DNA from: Mugil cephalus
Lineage: Eukaryota > Chordata > Actinopteri > Mugiliformes > Mugilidae
DNA length: 64,000 nucleotides
Direction of reading: 5' to 3'
Assembly (NCBI RefSeq): GCF_022458985.1
Contig: NC_061774.1
Location: 9,414,616-9,478,615, forward strand
A model generated the notes under the pieces. The model saw nothing but the letters and a program-made list of their open reading frames with translations. It was not told the origin of the DNA and searched no databases. Below are positions 49,331-63,100 of the stretch, piece by piece; the first letter of the stretch is position 1, and every line of letters starts with the position of its first letter. A program made the translations under genes and the position numbers.

Positions 49331-52300
49331 GCTAACATATGTATTAGGTGTAGTGTTTACTGTATTAATTTCTTTCTAAAAAAAATACTAAAAAATAAAA
49401 ATAAAAAAAGCATATTTTGACATTAGTTTATCGAAACCTTAAATTACTTTTTTTTTTTATTGCAAACTTGAACTGAACTTCAACAACAATCACCAAACAG
49501 GCAGATTAACATTATAAGAGATCTTACTGCCTGAAGTTTGTCTTGTCAGAAAGTGATATTAAATAAATTGCACTAAAGAAATGCGATTAGCTCTCTGATC
49601 ATGTAAAAAGCTCCATCAACCACCTCTGAATGTGACTAAAGACCAAAATACAGACAAAGGCGAATCATAGGGTACAACTCAAACCAAACAGAGTCTCAGT
49701 GTAAATACCCCGAAACACATCAAAAGAAAAACAATGATTACTTGTCTCGATAGGACATCATCAACCTTCTGTGAAACAACAGAACTAGTAACCTGAACTG
49801 AACGTTTGCTGACTGAGTTTGTTTTGAGTATATACACCCAGTTTTAATCGGAGACATTTGATTTAGCTCTTCTTTCAAATTACAGTACACAATAATTAAC
49901 TATAATATAGATTTTTTATATCATTATACTGTCAGTGTTAAAATAAGGCCTCATACCATTGTAAAACTTTCAACAGTTTGGCTCTGTTGTGACATGAGGA
50001 TCTAACGACAGCGGAGTGAATCGTTATGACTAAACACAGTTTCTTCTTTACTGATTCAGTAACAGATTGTAAGTATTTATTTTCATATCATATCAACAGA
50101 CATTTGGCATTCAGTTTGATAGCCTACAGCTACACCGAAGCAAGAAAAATCTTGTTTCTGACATTACTGCACTCTAATTACGATCCGTGCCAGGAGCTGT
50201 GATGGATAAAAGTGAGGACCAGTGTGCTCAGAGATTGTAGCTGGCAGGCAGAGGACTGTTGGAACTTGTCGGCTGCAGCATTCACCTCGTCCTTTGACCT
50301 TGATTTCCAAGAGGTCTTTCAGATCTGTCAACCTGTGGAATTCGGGAAGCTGAGCACCGACGCTCCCACGGGGCTTCCCGAAGCTTCAGGGGTGGCGAAA
50401 ACAGAGGTTCCAGTCACAGCGACATTGCTTTCAGGAATGCTGAGGAATCTCCCAACAAGGACACAAGTCAGGCTGTCGGCACAATGTGGCTACTGTCACC
50501 CCAGAGGAAACACCTACCCAACCTGCTCCTTGTCCCCGTAATAAAACCTTCAGTGAATAGTGTGGTGATGAGAGATTAAGTGTAAGGCATATTCCCTCTG
50601 AGATAAAGGGGGGAAATCATTGTGGAGAGCAAGGAATGTACCATGAAAAAGGCTAGAGAGGTGCAAACCTGAACTCTGCAAGTGTGATGATGATATCATG
50701 TGTTTCTGTGCTTCATGGCGAGTACAAGAGATTTTATTTCTTTATGTGTGTGTGTGTGTTTGGCATTGAGCTATTCAGCTTCTGTTTCTCACTGGATTTC
50801 TCTTCTTTTCAGTGGTGCTTGAAAAATGTAAAAAAATACCAAGCAGCACACAGGCAGGAACCTATCAGCTTAGCTTGGGAGGTCAGAAACAGGTGAGGAC
50901 CGCCAGTCTATCTCTGCCCACAGTCGATCAAAGCAGTCTACAAAAATATCTAAAGCTTACTAAGAAACACATTATGTCCTCTTTGTTACAAAAAACTCAA
51001 GTTAAAAAAAAAAATAATAATAGTCTGCAGATTTACAGCAGTTTGTGTTGCAGCCAAGAAATAGTTTGGCACACAACCTCCTGCAAAACCACACACTGTT
51101 GCTTCTACTGTTTTGTTTTAAATTAAACATTGCTCATAGAAATAGTGAACTGGTTGACACATTAGTTGTTTTTCCATTTTCTTGTGTTAAGCTATGGAAC
51201 CCACGTCCACAGTTTAAAAAGGTGAACTAACCATCTTTTGATGTAGACATGATAACATGTGCAGACAATCATAATACTAACACATTGGTTTATTCAGTGT
51301 GAAAGCATGCTGCTAATGTTTGGTAAATTAAAATAAAAACTGAAGTCAGCCTACAAATAGTTTAGCAACAAAAAACAGGTGGCTCTGCACTTTTGTACTA
51401 ACATATTCCCCACAACCAGTGAAGCTACTTTCCACCATAGTTTCTCAGCTTGTTACCTTGCGTAAATTGACGTGTTTAAGGACCTGGTGTTCCACCTGTC
51501 TCCTGTTTGTAGTACGGTCGATGAGCAGCTCCTCATCAGACACGTCATGGTTCGTTCATGGTTCAGTTTTCAGAAGAGGCACCAGCAGCACATTTGACAG
51601 TTAAAGGATGAAACAGTTAGGAAGCAGCTGCTGGTAATGTATGGGATGTTTCCTAAGCAATTTGTCGTACTTGTCGGTTTAAATTCAATTGCTATCACTA
51701 GTCTGAGCCCAGAACAAATCTCCCAGGATGCTTCGGATAAAGATGAGAAGCTTAAATAAACATGTTTGTAGTCCACCACAGGACTAATACAGCGAATTAC
51801 TTCACACATTGTAGAGGGTAAATCTGCCTGACGTGTACGTCTTTGGTATTTGGGAGGAAAGTCGTTTGAACTCAGCGAGAACACGTCAGTGCCACATGAA
51901 AGAAAAGATCTGGACCGAGAATCGACCCCATGACACTGACACACTGCTGCCTCTGTTTAGTGGCGTGTTTTTTTCCACACTGAGCTGAAGTCCACAAATG
52001 CCGCTTCACACATTGTTCTCATTCAGACATGGACACCAGGTGGGACCCTCGATTCATTGCCCCCCCTCTGGCTATTACGCATGGAGTCCATGTGGTTGGG
52101 GAACAGACCAGATGTGGACATGAGAAACTTTACTAAAGTGCAACAGGGAAAATGTCATTTGACAAAAAAAAACATTTGATTTAAATGTGTGAGAATGGGA
52201 ACTGACTGTTTATTGAAGGTAACAACTACTGATAAGAACTGACAACTGGACGATACTTCAGAACCCAAAGGTTGGAAAATGTGGAGCTGCAGCATAACTG

Positions 52301-55300
52301 CAGCCTAGTATCATGTTCTTGTCACTTATTCTTGCAGATAAACTCGTGTATGGAGAGTTTAGTCAATTCTGGGATAGATGGTAAACCACAGCTGAATACT
52401 GTCAGTTCACTGTCTTATAGTGTCAAAAATCATTTTAGATCCATATTAAGGGGCGAAAAAAAGTAAGAATTACTTAAAGAAAAAGTAAATTGTACCTCTT
52501 CACAAAATGGCAGTGGGAATACACTGAACACTAGAGTTATTTAACGGAGTCAGTGACGTATTTTTCTTCACACTCACGTCTGTATCTTCAACACTGGTCC
52601 TGGAGGTCGGCGACCTTCTTGCTCAGTTCTCAGGCCCACACAGCTCTTAACACTCTCGTTTTCTCTGACCCACGCTCGTACACTTTCCAAGATGATTCAT
52701 TTAAGAAAACACAGTTCTCACTTTTTTTTCTCCCCCTCCAGTATAACAAGCCGTCATGTTTGTTAACATCTGGCTACTTGTCAAGGAAGTCCATAGTTAG
52801 TCCGTCACCTCATGAAGGGAGAGACAGGAAAACAAATGAGAAAATGAAAGTGTTTGACTTTCTTCATTAGGATTTAAAATTCTATCCCATTACTGGTAGC
52901 TGTCCAGGCTGATCTCGCTCAGAGTTCCAGATGAGTGAGTTCACGCTAGGTACATGTGAGCAGGCATACCTTACATTTCCATGGAGAAGGTGCAAGTTAA
53001 AGCCTGTAATAGCACCACATTGAAGCCTACAAGCAGAGCTCAGTCATTATATGTTTCATCGTGGCTGGAGCGGGGTTAAATATATCAGGTTAGTTAGTTT
53101 TATTAAGGTGGCAAACGCAGATTTGGTGCCTGTTATAATTCCAACATGGTGGGTCTGGAGTATCAAGACTTGTGTAAGTGTTCAGCTGACATGCTGCGGG
53201 GGCCCCACATCAGTTTCTCTAAGCAATTGAAGGATTTATTACCAGGATCACAGGGTTTACTCTGCACGCTTTAATCTGATAATTGGCTTCAGATTAGAAC
53301 ATGCTATGTGAGCCTAAAAACTGTAGAATGGACCTCTTATAATAACCCTGGAGCTCTTGACCTGTCCTAGGCCCGACCGCGTCGTCACTTTGAAACCACA
53401 GAAACCAGAGCCTTTTCAGAGAGCAGCTTTTTAAAGAGCAAGACTGGGAACACAAAGAATGTCCCCTTTCTCCTCTCCAGCCTGTGCCTCAGTGTTTTAT
53501 GTCCCCCTTTTTCCATTTAGATATATTTATCGCCTCTCGACTACATCCCCTTTTATCAAAGCCCTCCCATCCCATCTGTCCGCGCTCCCTCTGTCCTCAT
53601 CATCAGGACAAAAGATATTTTCCACATTTCGGGTCCTTGTGTGTTGTTGCAGCTTCATCTGCGCCAGGAATTACCTTTTCAAATGTAAGATTTTCCTCCT
53701 CGATAAATATCCCATCCTCCCGTTGAGCACATTCCCCTCCTGCCGTTGGTCCCTGGTCCTCCTGCAGGGCCTTGTGGGTACGCATTCAGCCTAACTTCCC
53801 CTCGGCATGATGTCATTTCAGTTTGGCTGCTTCAGCTGTAAGAGGAAAAGAGAAGAAAAAAAGGAAAAGAAAAAACAGAGTTAGCAAAAACAGAACTTAG
53901 GAATGCAAACTGAAATCCATCAGGAGAGAGGTGGAGTGTGTCTTTTCATATCTTGAACCAGTCTGGGCAGAGGGAGTCTGCTGCTGAGATTGGAAGCCAT
54001 CCCAAACGGTATGCTGTCGCTCCAACCTCTGGCCTCCTTTAACAACTTGAAAACACAGCTCTGGCCTGGATGTATGGAAAGGAGCGGGGCTGTTGGCTTA
54101 ATCAGGCATTGTAACGGTTTCAGCAGGATTTATGGTTCCAAGGGGCAAAATAAATCCACTTATCACAGTCAAAGTGTCAGTTTCCTACAGGGGGATGTTG
54201 GCGACAGACATATTGTGTAAGTGTGTTAACAATTGCTTTTGCTTTTGTTTCTCAATAAGATGCGGTCGAAGAAATCTTTGCTCTATAAGATTTTGGTTTC
54301 ATTTTTTTTATCATCGGTATTCTGCTGAACAAAGCTTGAACCTAAAAACAATAAAGTCCATCAGAGAGACTAACAAAGTCAAAGAAATTTTATGTCTTCA
54401 GCTTCTAATGAAAAAAATATTTTCCACACAACCTCCCAGTAATATTTTAAAAAGCATTTGTCCCAAAAAATATTTAATAGGAACTCCAGTACAGCAGGCA
54501 CCAAAGTGTGTGTTTAAATGATAGCAGAAGGGAGAGATTACTCAGGGAACGGCAGAAATCTTGAGAGATATGAGTCATTTGGTGAGACCAGAGATAATAC
54601 AGAGTTGTCACCCGTTGATATCCACGGTAATGGGTCATGCAGCTGTTGCACGTTGTGGAAAACGCAAACATGTGGACCTCAAGTGGAATGACAGGCAGAG
54701 GCAGTGCAGAGCTTTCATCACATTAATGTGGTTGGAGTATTGAGAAATCCTCTAAAGAGTCCATAAAAGAAACACAACGCAGGCGACTGCAAAGCATCTG
54801 ATCACATGGGATGGGTCACACTTCCTAAAGCTGTTTCCGTGGTGGAGACGGAGACAAAAAGCATTTATGTCCTTAGACTGGGAGAACAAATCTTCTGTAA
54901 AGGACTCGGTAAACAGACTCAAATATTTACAGCCTCGGAGCGAGCATTCTGACTCACAGTCTTCTGTGTGAATCTCTCCTTTAAACTCATGGTGTTGAGT
55001 TTTACTGAAGACTTTGCGTCTGGGAAATACTTTCTCCTCGTGCTGATAAGATATATAAATATCTAAAACATGAGAGAATTTAAAAGCCGGATTGAATCTT
55101 TCTCCCACTGGGGAAGCTCCAGATAATAGATTCATTTAAAAGTGCACAGCTGTGTACCAAACCCAGGAAATACATCTATCTATTAATTTGTTGTATTAGA
55201 AGGCAAAAAGACACTGTTTAGCTTGTAGAATTTACAACAATTATCTTTATTCAGAGGACAAGTGTGTCTTTACAAACTCTCAAGACTAAATATATCAACA

Positions 55301-55428
55301 GAGTTAGAGTTCAAAATGTAAGTGTATATTTGGTTATCCAACAAATAGAATAATATGAATTCTGCTTTTAGCTTTTTGCTTCTTGGATAAAACAGTTTGG
55401 TCTTTTGTTACCTTGATGCTCAGTTGGC
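49331..55428. other. Gene-poor intergenic DNA
   Basis: No recognisable exon. The open frames here (the longest about 110-130 codons, e.g. 50212-50541) give no known domain. There is a (TG)n run at about 50743-50760 and a purine-rich tract at about 53838-53880. Confidence 0.4.
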
Positions 55429-56038
55429 GTACACCAATGAGCCACAACATTAAAACCACTGATGGTCTTTTGGGAAACTTGGATTCTGGCATTTATGTGA
55501 ATGTAACTCTGATATGTACCACCACCTGAACGTTGTTGCAGACCAAACCCACCCTCATGTCATCCTGGTGCCAGGTGTTCCCCAGATAAGCAACACACAT
55601 GCATCTGGCCATCTACATGACGTAAAACAAAATGTGACGCATTGAGTTGTCAGCAGAGGACGGGGGTCAGTGTGTGACAATTCTGCAGACACACAACCTC
55701 ATACAAAACAAACTGTGATGCATTGTGTGCTCTGACCTTTCCATTAGAACCAGAATGAAGAGTTTCAGCAATCTGAGCTACAGTAGCCCGCCTGTTGGAC
55801 CGGACCACGCAGCCTAGCCTTTACTCCCTACGTGCATCAATGAGCCTGTTTCCAGGCATCTAGCCATCAAATTTTTCTGGCTCCTGTCAAAGTCGCTCAA
55901 ATCCTTCCACTTGTCCATTTTTCCTGCTTCTGACATCAACTTTGAGGACAAAACATTCACTTGCTGCCTGATATAGCCCACCCACTGACAGGTGCAGTGA
56001 TAGACAGATAATCTGACATAATGTTATGGCTAATTGGT
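55429..56038 (-). mobile_element. Decayed Tc1-like transposon
   Basis: The ends ACACCAATGAGCCACAACAT TAAAACC and ATAATGTTATGGCTAATTGG T are inverted. Interior blocks read in Tc1-like order on the minus strand; on the + strand these include CTGTTGGACCGGACCAC, TCAATGAGCC, AGCATC-type, CAAAGTCGCTCAAATCCTT, and GCTGCCTGATATAGCCCACC. About half of a full element is left and there is no transposase frame. Confidence 0.75.
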
Positions 56039-56703
56039 GGCTAGCTGCTAACTATATCTGAGTAATACTTAAAACACACCCCTGCATTGGTAACATAGAA
56101 TATTTTTCCCTTATTTAGTTAATTTTGCTAATTAACAGCTATCCTGCTAAGCCGACTCAATTAAAAACTAATGTTTTACACACATTTCACCTCGGTGAAG
56201 AGTTTTGGTGAAGTGTGATAACCGTGACAACAAGGTGAACAGTTACAACAGTTACAAAGGAGCCTTGGTAACGACCACAGTGGTGTGTGGAGTGTGTACT
56301 TATAGCCCAGCCCCCAAACACAACACTGACCTCCTCGGACAAATAAAATTACTCAAGTTTGTCATTAACGTCCAGGACGTGCGTGAACCAGCTATTCAGT
56401 AATACATCAATTCCCAAATTGGAAGGTATTAGTATTTGTTATCTTCAGACAGGGACAGGTAGCACCATGTTTTAAATAATAAGAAAGGTTTTAGTAATTT
56501 GTACACCATGTTGCTAGGAAACATCTATAGCATTCTCCAATATAGAGCAGTTAGCTATGTAAACAGGAGGTCACTTAAACACACACACACCAGCCAACTT
56601 ATTATTATTGTTATGCAGATGACGTACAATCTCCAATACACAGCTTACACCAGTCTCAATCTTGTGAAATCAGGTATTGAATGTCCCACAACTTCCTCCA
56701 TTT

Positions 56704-57155
56704 AAAGGTACAGTGTGCAGGACTTACTTACATCTAGTGGTGAGGTGGCACACTGCAACCAGCCCAATACTCTTAAGGTTTATCCCTTCTGGGCTACTGT
56801 AGAAATAGACGGGGATTGGGGGCGGCTGTGGCTCAGTAGAGCGTGGGTTTACGAACCACGGAATGTGCTACATGCTGTGTGTGAATGTGTGTGTGTTTGT
56901 GTGAACGAATGGGTAAATGTGTCTGTGACTGTAAAAGTGCTTTGAGTACCACAGGTAGAAAGGTACTACATAAAAACAAGACATTTACTAAGATGTCCGT
57001 GGATGGCGACCTGCTCCCTATCCAGATAATAAAGGCTTGTTTTAAGCTAAACAAAACAACAACAAAAGGAATAGTTAAAGATGATTTTACAGGTATTGAA
57101 GCCTTATTAAGATACTATATTCAGTTTCTGTTCATTTATCCCCTTATATCCTCAG
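56704..57155. mobile_element. Fish interspersed element, host of a nested SINE
   Basis: The left part is AAAGGTACAGTGTGCAGGAC to GGGCTACTGTAGAAA. The right part is GATGTCCGTGGATGGCGACC, GCTCCCTATCC, AAAGGCTTGTTTTAAGCTAA and ATATTCAGTTTCTGTTCATT. Together they resemble one common fish repeat, split by the SINE. Class not determined. Confidence 0.5.
56820..56988 (+). mobile_element. tRNA-derived SINE
   Basis: It starts GGCGGCTGTGGCTCAGTAGA GCG, like a pol III A box in a tRNA-type head. It has a degraded B-box-like GGTTTACGAACC, a TGTGTGAATGTGTGTGTG segment, and the tail block GTGCTTTGAGTACC...AAGGTACTACATAAAAAC. No target-site duplication was recognised. Confidence 0.65.
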
Positions 57156-60100
57156 GAAATGAAAAAAAAATGGGCAAAATATTAAACTGGCAGCCAGTTA
57201 GTCTTTGATAATCTTGATGAGATGACAAACAGGTCAAGTCACAAAAATTTGTTTTTTAGTTCCCTGTGCTAATTTCAAGATGGTCGCCTGAATTGTCTCA
57301 GCTGGACTTTTTCAGTTTGCTATATTTGGGTCCCAAAAAAGAAAAAGGTAGCCCGCAGCTACGAAATAAAGATCATATCATTTTTTCTTCATTTACAAAT
57401 GGATACATTCAAGGAAAAGTCAAATCACTTTGCAGGATCAGTGTTACCTTTTAAATTATTTCTAAAAACTTTATTTTTAAGAAGCATTTCCCTCAGTTTT
57501 AAAACACAATGGTTCATTGTCACGTTTCCAGTTCCACAGTGCTTCATCATTTTACAAATCTTATCTTATTTTACTGTTTTCCTGGTGTTTTACATTTACT
57601 TTTATTCTTTGTACCTAATTAAAATAAATCTGTTGGAGTTGGCTGTGGAGTTAAATTGTTATGCCATTGCATAATAGTACAAAGCAAATCTTTAACTCGC
57701 ACACAACTGATGCTAATATCGTCTCTTATCTGATTTTTGCATTTATGAGTCAATTGGAATGTTTTCGTTTTATTTCTTTAATCAATTGCAACATTTGTTG
57801 CTTCGTCCTCGGTGCGCTGTATGAAGTCAGCCACATGCCGCTGTGACAAAGAGCTGTGCAGCTGTACTAATCCTAGCAGTGACATGCGATATTAATTTGG
57901 CGACATCGCTCTTTTACAAAATACAACAGCAGAGTACATAATCAATGTCAGCCCCGGTAAGCAGACGTTTCCGAGGCAGTGCACTAAACAACGTGTCAGT
58001 GAACAAAGAGAAACAAGATCTTCTCCTGCAGCCCGACACATCCCATCACTCTCCCCGATGAGTAAATTAAAGTTCCTTACAAGGGGTAAGCTGTGTTCCC
58101 TCCGTGAAATTAAAACCTTTTTCCGCCGCTCACCTCTTTCCCCAGATTTCTACAACAGGGACTTTTATGATTCTGACTCTGCCAGAGCTGTGCAAGTGAA
58201 TGAGGAGCTCAGCGAGCCAAAAGAGTGCACTGGAAAAAATCTTAATAGGACAAGAACGTGGCGTCTTATGCTGCATTCTTTCCTTCATCAGGAATTCACT
58301 GAGGTTTGGCCATGCATTTTTTTTTTTTTTTTTTTTTACTGCAGCCTTTTCCTGTTTGCCTCAGAGAAACAAGGCCGTGGGTTTCTTGTCCAAGTTAGCT
58401 TTGAAGAGAGAAGCCTCAGACCAGGCTTCAGAGCCGTCCAAGTGCTCAGGGCAACTCCACACCCACAATTTAATCCTCTGAACCCTGCACATCACACAGA
58501 AACAAATCCCAGTGTCCGAAACAGACCCCTAAAGGCAGTGGAGCTCATTTTCCTGAGAACAATGCTCTGTATGCAGATCAGCTACAAGCATGGGTTCAAT
58601 GTTTTGTCCCCGTGACTGTGTTTCTTTTCAGACACAGACAGAACAATGAAGCGACGACGCTCATAACTGGATTCCAGCATGGCACATCTCTGCTCTGCGC
58701 TCAGCTGGAGCTTATTGTTTTTGACCGGCATTTTAATCCACGGCTGATTAGGGTCTTATAAATTCGACAGACAGGAGATGCGGCAGAGATTTGCACCCCC
58801 TAAAAGACATCAGAGAGATGATAAAGCATTCCAGCGACAACTGTTTAATTGTAAAACCTATCTGAAGGCTTCCCACAGCCAGATGAACAAAGGACATGAG
58901 CGCCTGTGAATTCATAATGATCACAAAAGCTCTGTTTATAATGAAGTGATAGAATAGAAATACCCTGTGAAAAGCCAAGGAAAACTTGGAGAAAACACCA
59001 GGGATCCAGTTGGAGGAAGCTCAGTGAGATCAGTATGACCTGTCAATAAATATCAATGTCTAATTATTCTTATTAAATATTTTATTCAAAGGAAAAAAAA
59101 GACAAAACAAAGAGGAATACAGTTTTTCTAAACACATTACCTCTGAGCCTTCACTTGTCCTCTCATATCTCTCTCTCACACAAATTGTTTAGGAAGTGAT
59201 GATTGTGTAATCCCGAGCAAAAATTACAACCCATGCTAATCACTTTGGGCCCATCTCCCACACAGATTTACCTCTGATCCAGTACATCTGACATCTCGAA
59301 CCAATTGTTCCCGTTTTTTTTTTTTTTTTTTTAGTTTTTTTTTTTGGATTTCCTGAAGCATGCAAGACAGGACAAAAGTCTGGCAGCTTGGAGTAGACTG
59401 CGAGACAGATGACAATGGTCTGAAAATGCAAAGAGAAAAGAGAAAAAGAGTGAGAGGGATTCGAGGCTGGACTGCAGCTGTGTGTCCTCACGTTCAACTC
59501 CCAAATAGATCCAGATTAGTAACACTACAGCTGAGCCAAGACCTGCTCCTACTGACACGAGATAAGTAAACTGGGGTTTACATTCACACAAGACCTGTAG
59601 GAACAAAATGCAGAGGATGGCAACACATTAACACCACATAATGCTGTAATGCACTGTAACAGGGGACCAAATGAGTAAAATCATGATAATAATATGTCAT
59701 TATATAAGTTTTTTTTATATAAGTTCTTTACAAAATTGCTAACTGCATCTACAATATACATATATTTGTTGCTGTTGAACAATATTTTAAATGCATTGTA
59801 TGAGCTTAGTATCCCATCAATCAAAAAAAGTTAACCCAACAATTGTCCAAAAAACTAATTAATTATTAATTACTTACTAATTTACGTAAACAGAGCTTAA
59901 AGAGTAACTTAATGCATCCAGAAGTCCAGTGGTTTAACTCCCCACCTTGTTGCCATTACATGAATATTTTTCTTTCATGTTGCCCATCATGTCAAGGCTG
60001 TATCTCCTCCAGCTCCCGTGCTGCGTACACTATTTGTGTTGCCATCACTCGCCCCCTCTCTCTTCTCATGCAGGGGCCCTGGAGCCAGAAGGTGTTGTTG

Positions 60101-63100
60101 AATTATGAGCCTGTGACTTGGCAGGGTGTTGAACGACTGTCAACTTAAAGAGCACCGGTTCACCAGCCCTGCTGCAGAAACGAAGCAACTCGCTTCAGCA
60201 GCCGAGTCACCCACAACAAACACCCCAAGGACACATGGAAACCAGGGGATTTAACCTGTGATTAGGTCCAATAATGCTTTTATTTCCTTTTTTACTTTGC
60301 ACATGTATTTGCACAATGTGTGATGGCGTTTTTGCATCTGACAGTTGACTAGCAGAGTTTTCTAGTATGACAGGGAGCTGCAAGAGCTTTGCTCAAGGTA
60401 TCATGGTAGTGATTCGAATGCTCAGAAATATAAAGCTGCTTTCATATATAAATATGATTGATCAATTAGAACAACTACTTCAAGAGCATAATATTTGCAG
60501 TCTATATTATATTACAGCAATATTTTTTGCAGTTTCCCAATTTGGGATGTGTGGCTACGTTAGGTAATTTCAATGAGTATTTCTCAATCGTAGTTTTAAC
60601 CAGTAGCTGAGTTTGGAAGATAACTGCAGCCCCTGTCCTCACATTACATGTACACCTGGTAAGAGACAAAAGAAGTGGAGGCTGTGAGCCTGCACACTAT
60701 TTCCCATCTAAATCATATCTGTCACTTCCTGTACAAGCAACAAAAATATGGAAACAGTGACTGTGTTAAGGCCCCATAAACAGTGTGAACCTGCTGCCAA
60801 TAAATCAGAGACCTGGCAGCTCTGTAAAAATGGACTCCACCTGACCTTTCCTTTTCATTGCCGCCCTCCACACCGGAGCTGCCGCTGCCGATGGAGCTTT
60901 TCAGCACACAATAAGTAGAGGAACAAGTAGCAGTCGTGCATGTTGCCAGAAACCGATACGATCTAATCCTGCCCCGAATAACAGAGAAGTAAACAAGACA
61001 CAAACAAGCTGAAGGCGGAGGTGGCGTGTTATAGTTTGTCGTCACTAAGCTGCGCTGTTTCTTTTAAAGAGTTGCCCAGACACCATGTGACAGACAGACA
61101 GACGGAGGGTTGAGTCGTGACTCATACAGTCTGCAGCCACCAAACATGATGAAGGTTTAAAAATACACAGGGACAAGCTAGAGGTGATGACTTACTCCAC
61201 ACTCAGCTCTTTATGTCCTCCAACTCAAGATTTTCCTCTCTCTGTCCTCTTTAGCCGAGGAAACAAGTCCAACAACGTCACTCAAATCTAACATTGTGTA
61301 AAGTCAGCGTTAGGAGCTGTCTCTCCAGCCTGAGGGTCCATCACCTGATACTCTCCCAAAGAGCTGCAAACGGAGACAGATTCAACAGGGTCAAGGCAGA
61401 AATGCGGCACGGGTGCGCAGAGTGGATGAATAAAAGACAATCTGGGTGTGAACGCTCATAATTCCGCGACCAGCCTCAGATTTTTGTGGTGCCTTTGCGT
61501 TTGTGGAGATGTAAAGCTTCCAGCAGCCGTCCAGGCATGTGCAACATATTTGCGGCGCCCCACATGGTAAATGGCGCATGGGAGTGAGGCCAGGTACCTT
61601 AATCCCCATCACCCTTGGGATTCCCCACCAAGAGATCCCATTAGTGAGGATAAAAGCTGTAATGTAGTCCGGAGAGGCTCGGTGGACTTGTGGTGTGCTG
61701 CAACCCCCACAGGCCAGCAGTGACCTCCATCTGATCCCTCACTAACTGGAATTACAGCTACGGCTCCAGCAGGCAGTGTAAAAGAGCAATGAACTGTAAA
61801 ACATTTTGATGTCTTAATGAACAACATACACACAGAAACAAGTCCAATAAAGGGCACCAATAAATTCGAAAAGAGCAGCAGTTTGCAGATACCATAGAAA
61901 CTGCCTCAAACACTTTAAGGCTTGCAGTGCGACCAGAGGAAAAACTTGGAAAGCTAAAGCTGCTTGTTTGGAAGGATGCAGTGGTGTTGTGAAGCTGGCA
62001 AGAGTTCTGTGTGTTTACCATGTGTTTTTAATGAAGAAAACTGAGCTTTCGTCATTAAAAAAAAGCTGATTTTAAACTGAGGAATCTGAGTTAAACTCGT
62101 TCACATTCTTCTCAGACATACAGTAACAGCCCATAGCCCTGGGTCAGCATCTGGTGTCACTGAGCAATAATCACACACAATGTGAACACATGAAATAATT
62201 CAAAGACTAGATCCGGAGATCAGGAAATTTATTCACTTTAATGATGTCTGGAGAGCGATCAGAGCGGGTGTTGGAGCGTGAAAGTGAAGAAATCTGAGAC
62301 ACCTGAACCTAAAGTGCAACCTTGGTGCTGAACGTAAACGAGGATGAAAAGAAAGCGGCCGCGTTGAAGCAAGTGCAGATCGATTCTCATGATTGCCAGA
62401 TTATAAATGATTTTAATGGCTGTTAAGTATAATCAGCAGGAAGAGGCTGGATGCACTAAAGGCAGTGATCGAATGATTGCAGGTACACAAACCAAAGAGC
62501 AATCAGCAGGAGGGTTGTGTGTAACAAGTCTGAATTACTCTGGATTTGTTTTGACCTCGACTCTGGAAGTGATTACATGAGCATGTCTCCCCTCGTAGTT
62601 TGTGTTTTTCATTTTAAATCAAATAAAGGAAGAAAGTTTGGTCGGACGCCAATGCCCTCAAATGACCACTCGTCTTAACCAAACAATGAGCGAACCTTCT
62701 CTGGAGCCAAGAAGAACAGAAACATGTTGTTGGGAGGAAAAGATGTGTGATGTCCATGAATCATCTGGGAGCTATGTGAGCAGCAGAAGTTAACGTAACT
62801 ATCATTGTTTTATCATCACATTCTCATGTTTAATACTCGATCAATGCTCGCGTAGGAAAGTCAGGAGCTTTGCACTACTTCTTCTTTTTCATTTCTTCGT
62901 ATAAATCAGACACAAATATACACATTTAGGAGCTCAGGATGCAACAACCTTGAATAATATTACCTCATTCTTTAAATGATGGTCTACTTTTTACTACCAA
63001 TTTCACAGCTGTGCAGTTATTTGTAAGGATAATACGAATAACAAAGCCTCTTACTCAGAATCTGCCGGCCCTCTCTTTGTGCACTGTTATTGTTTCATGT

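Noticed and set aside
50212-50541. 109-codon open frame
   Set aside because: No recognisable domain, no codon or splice support, surrounded by repeats and AT-rich DNA.
58058-58615. 185-codon open frame in the gene-poor flank
   Set aside because: Contains a poly-Phe run from a genomic T tract and no known domain; probably chance, though transcription was not testable.
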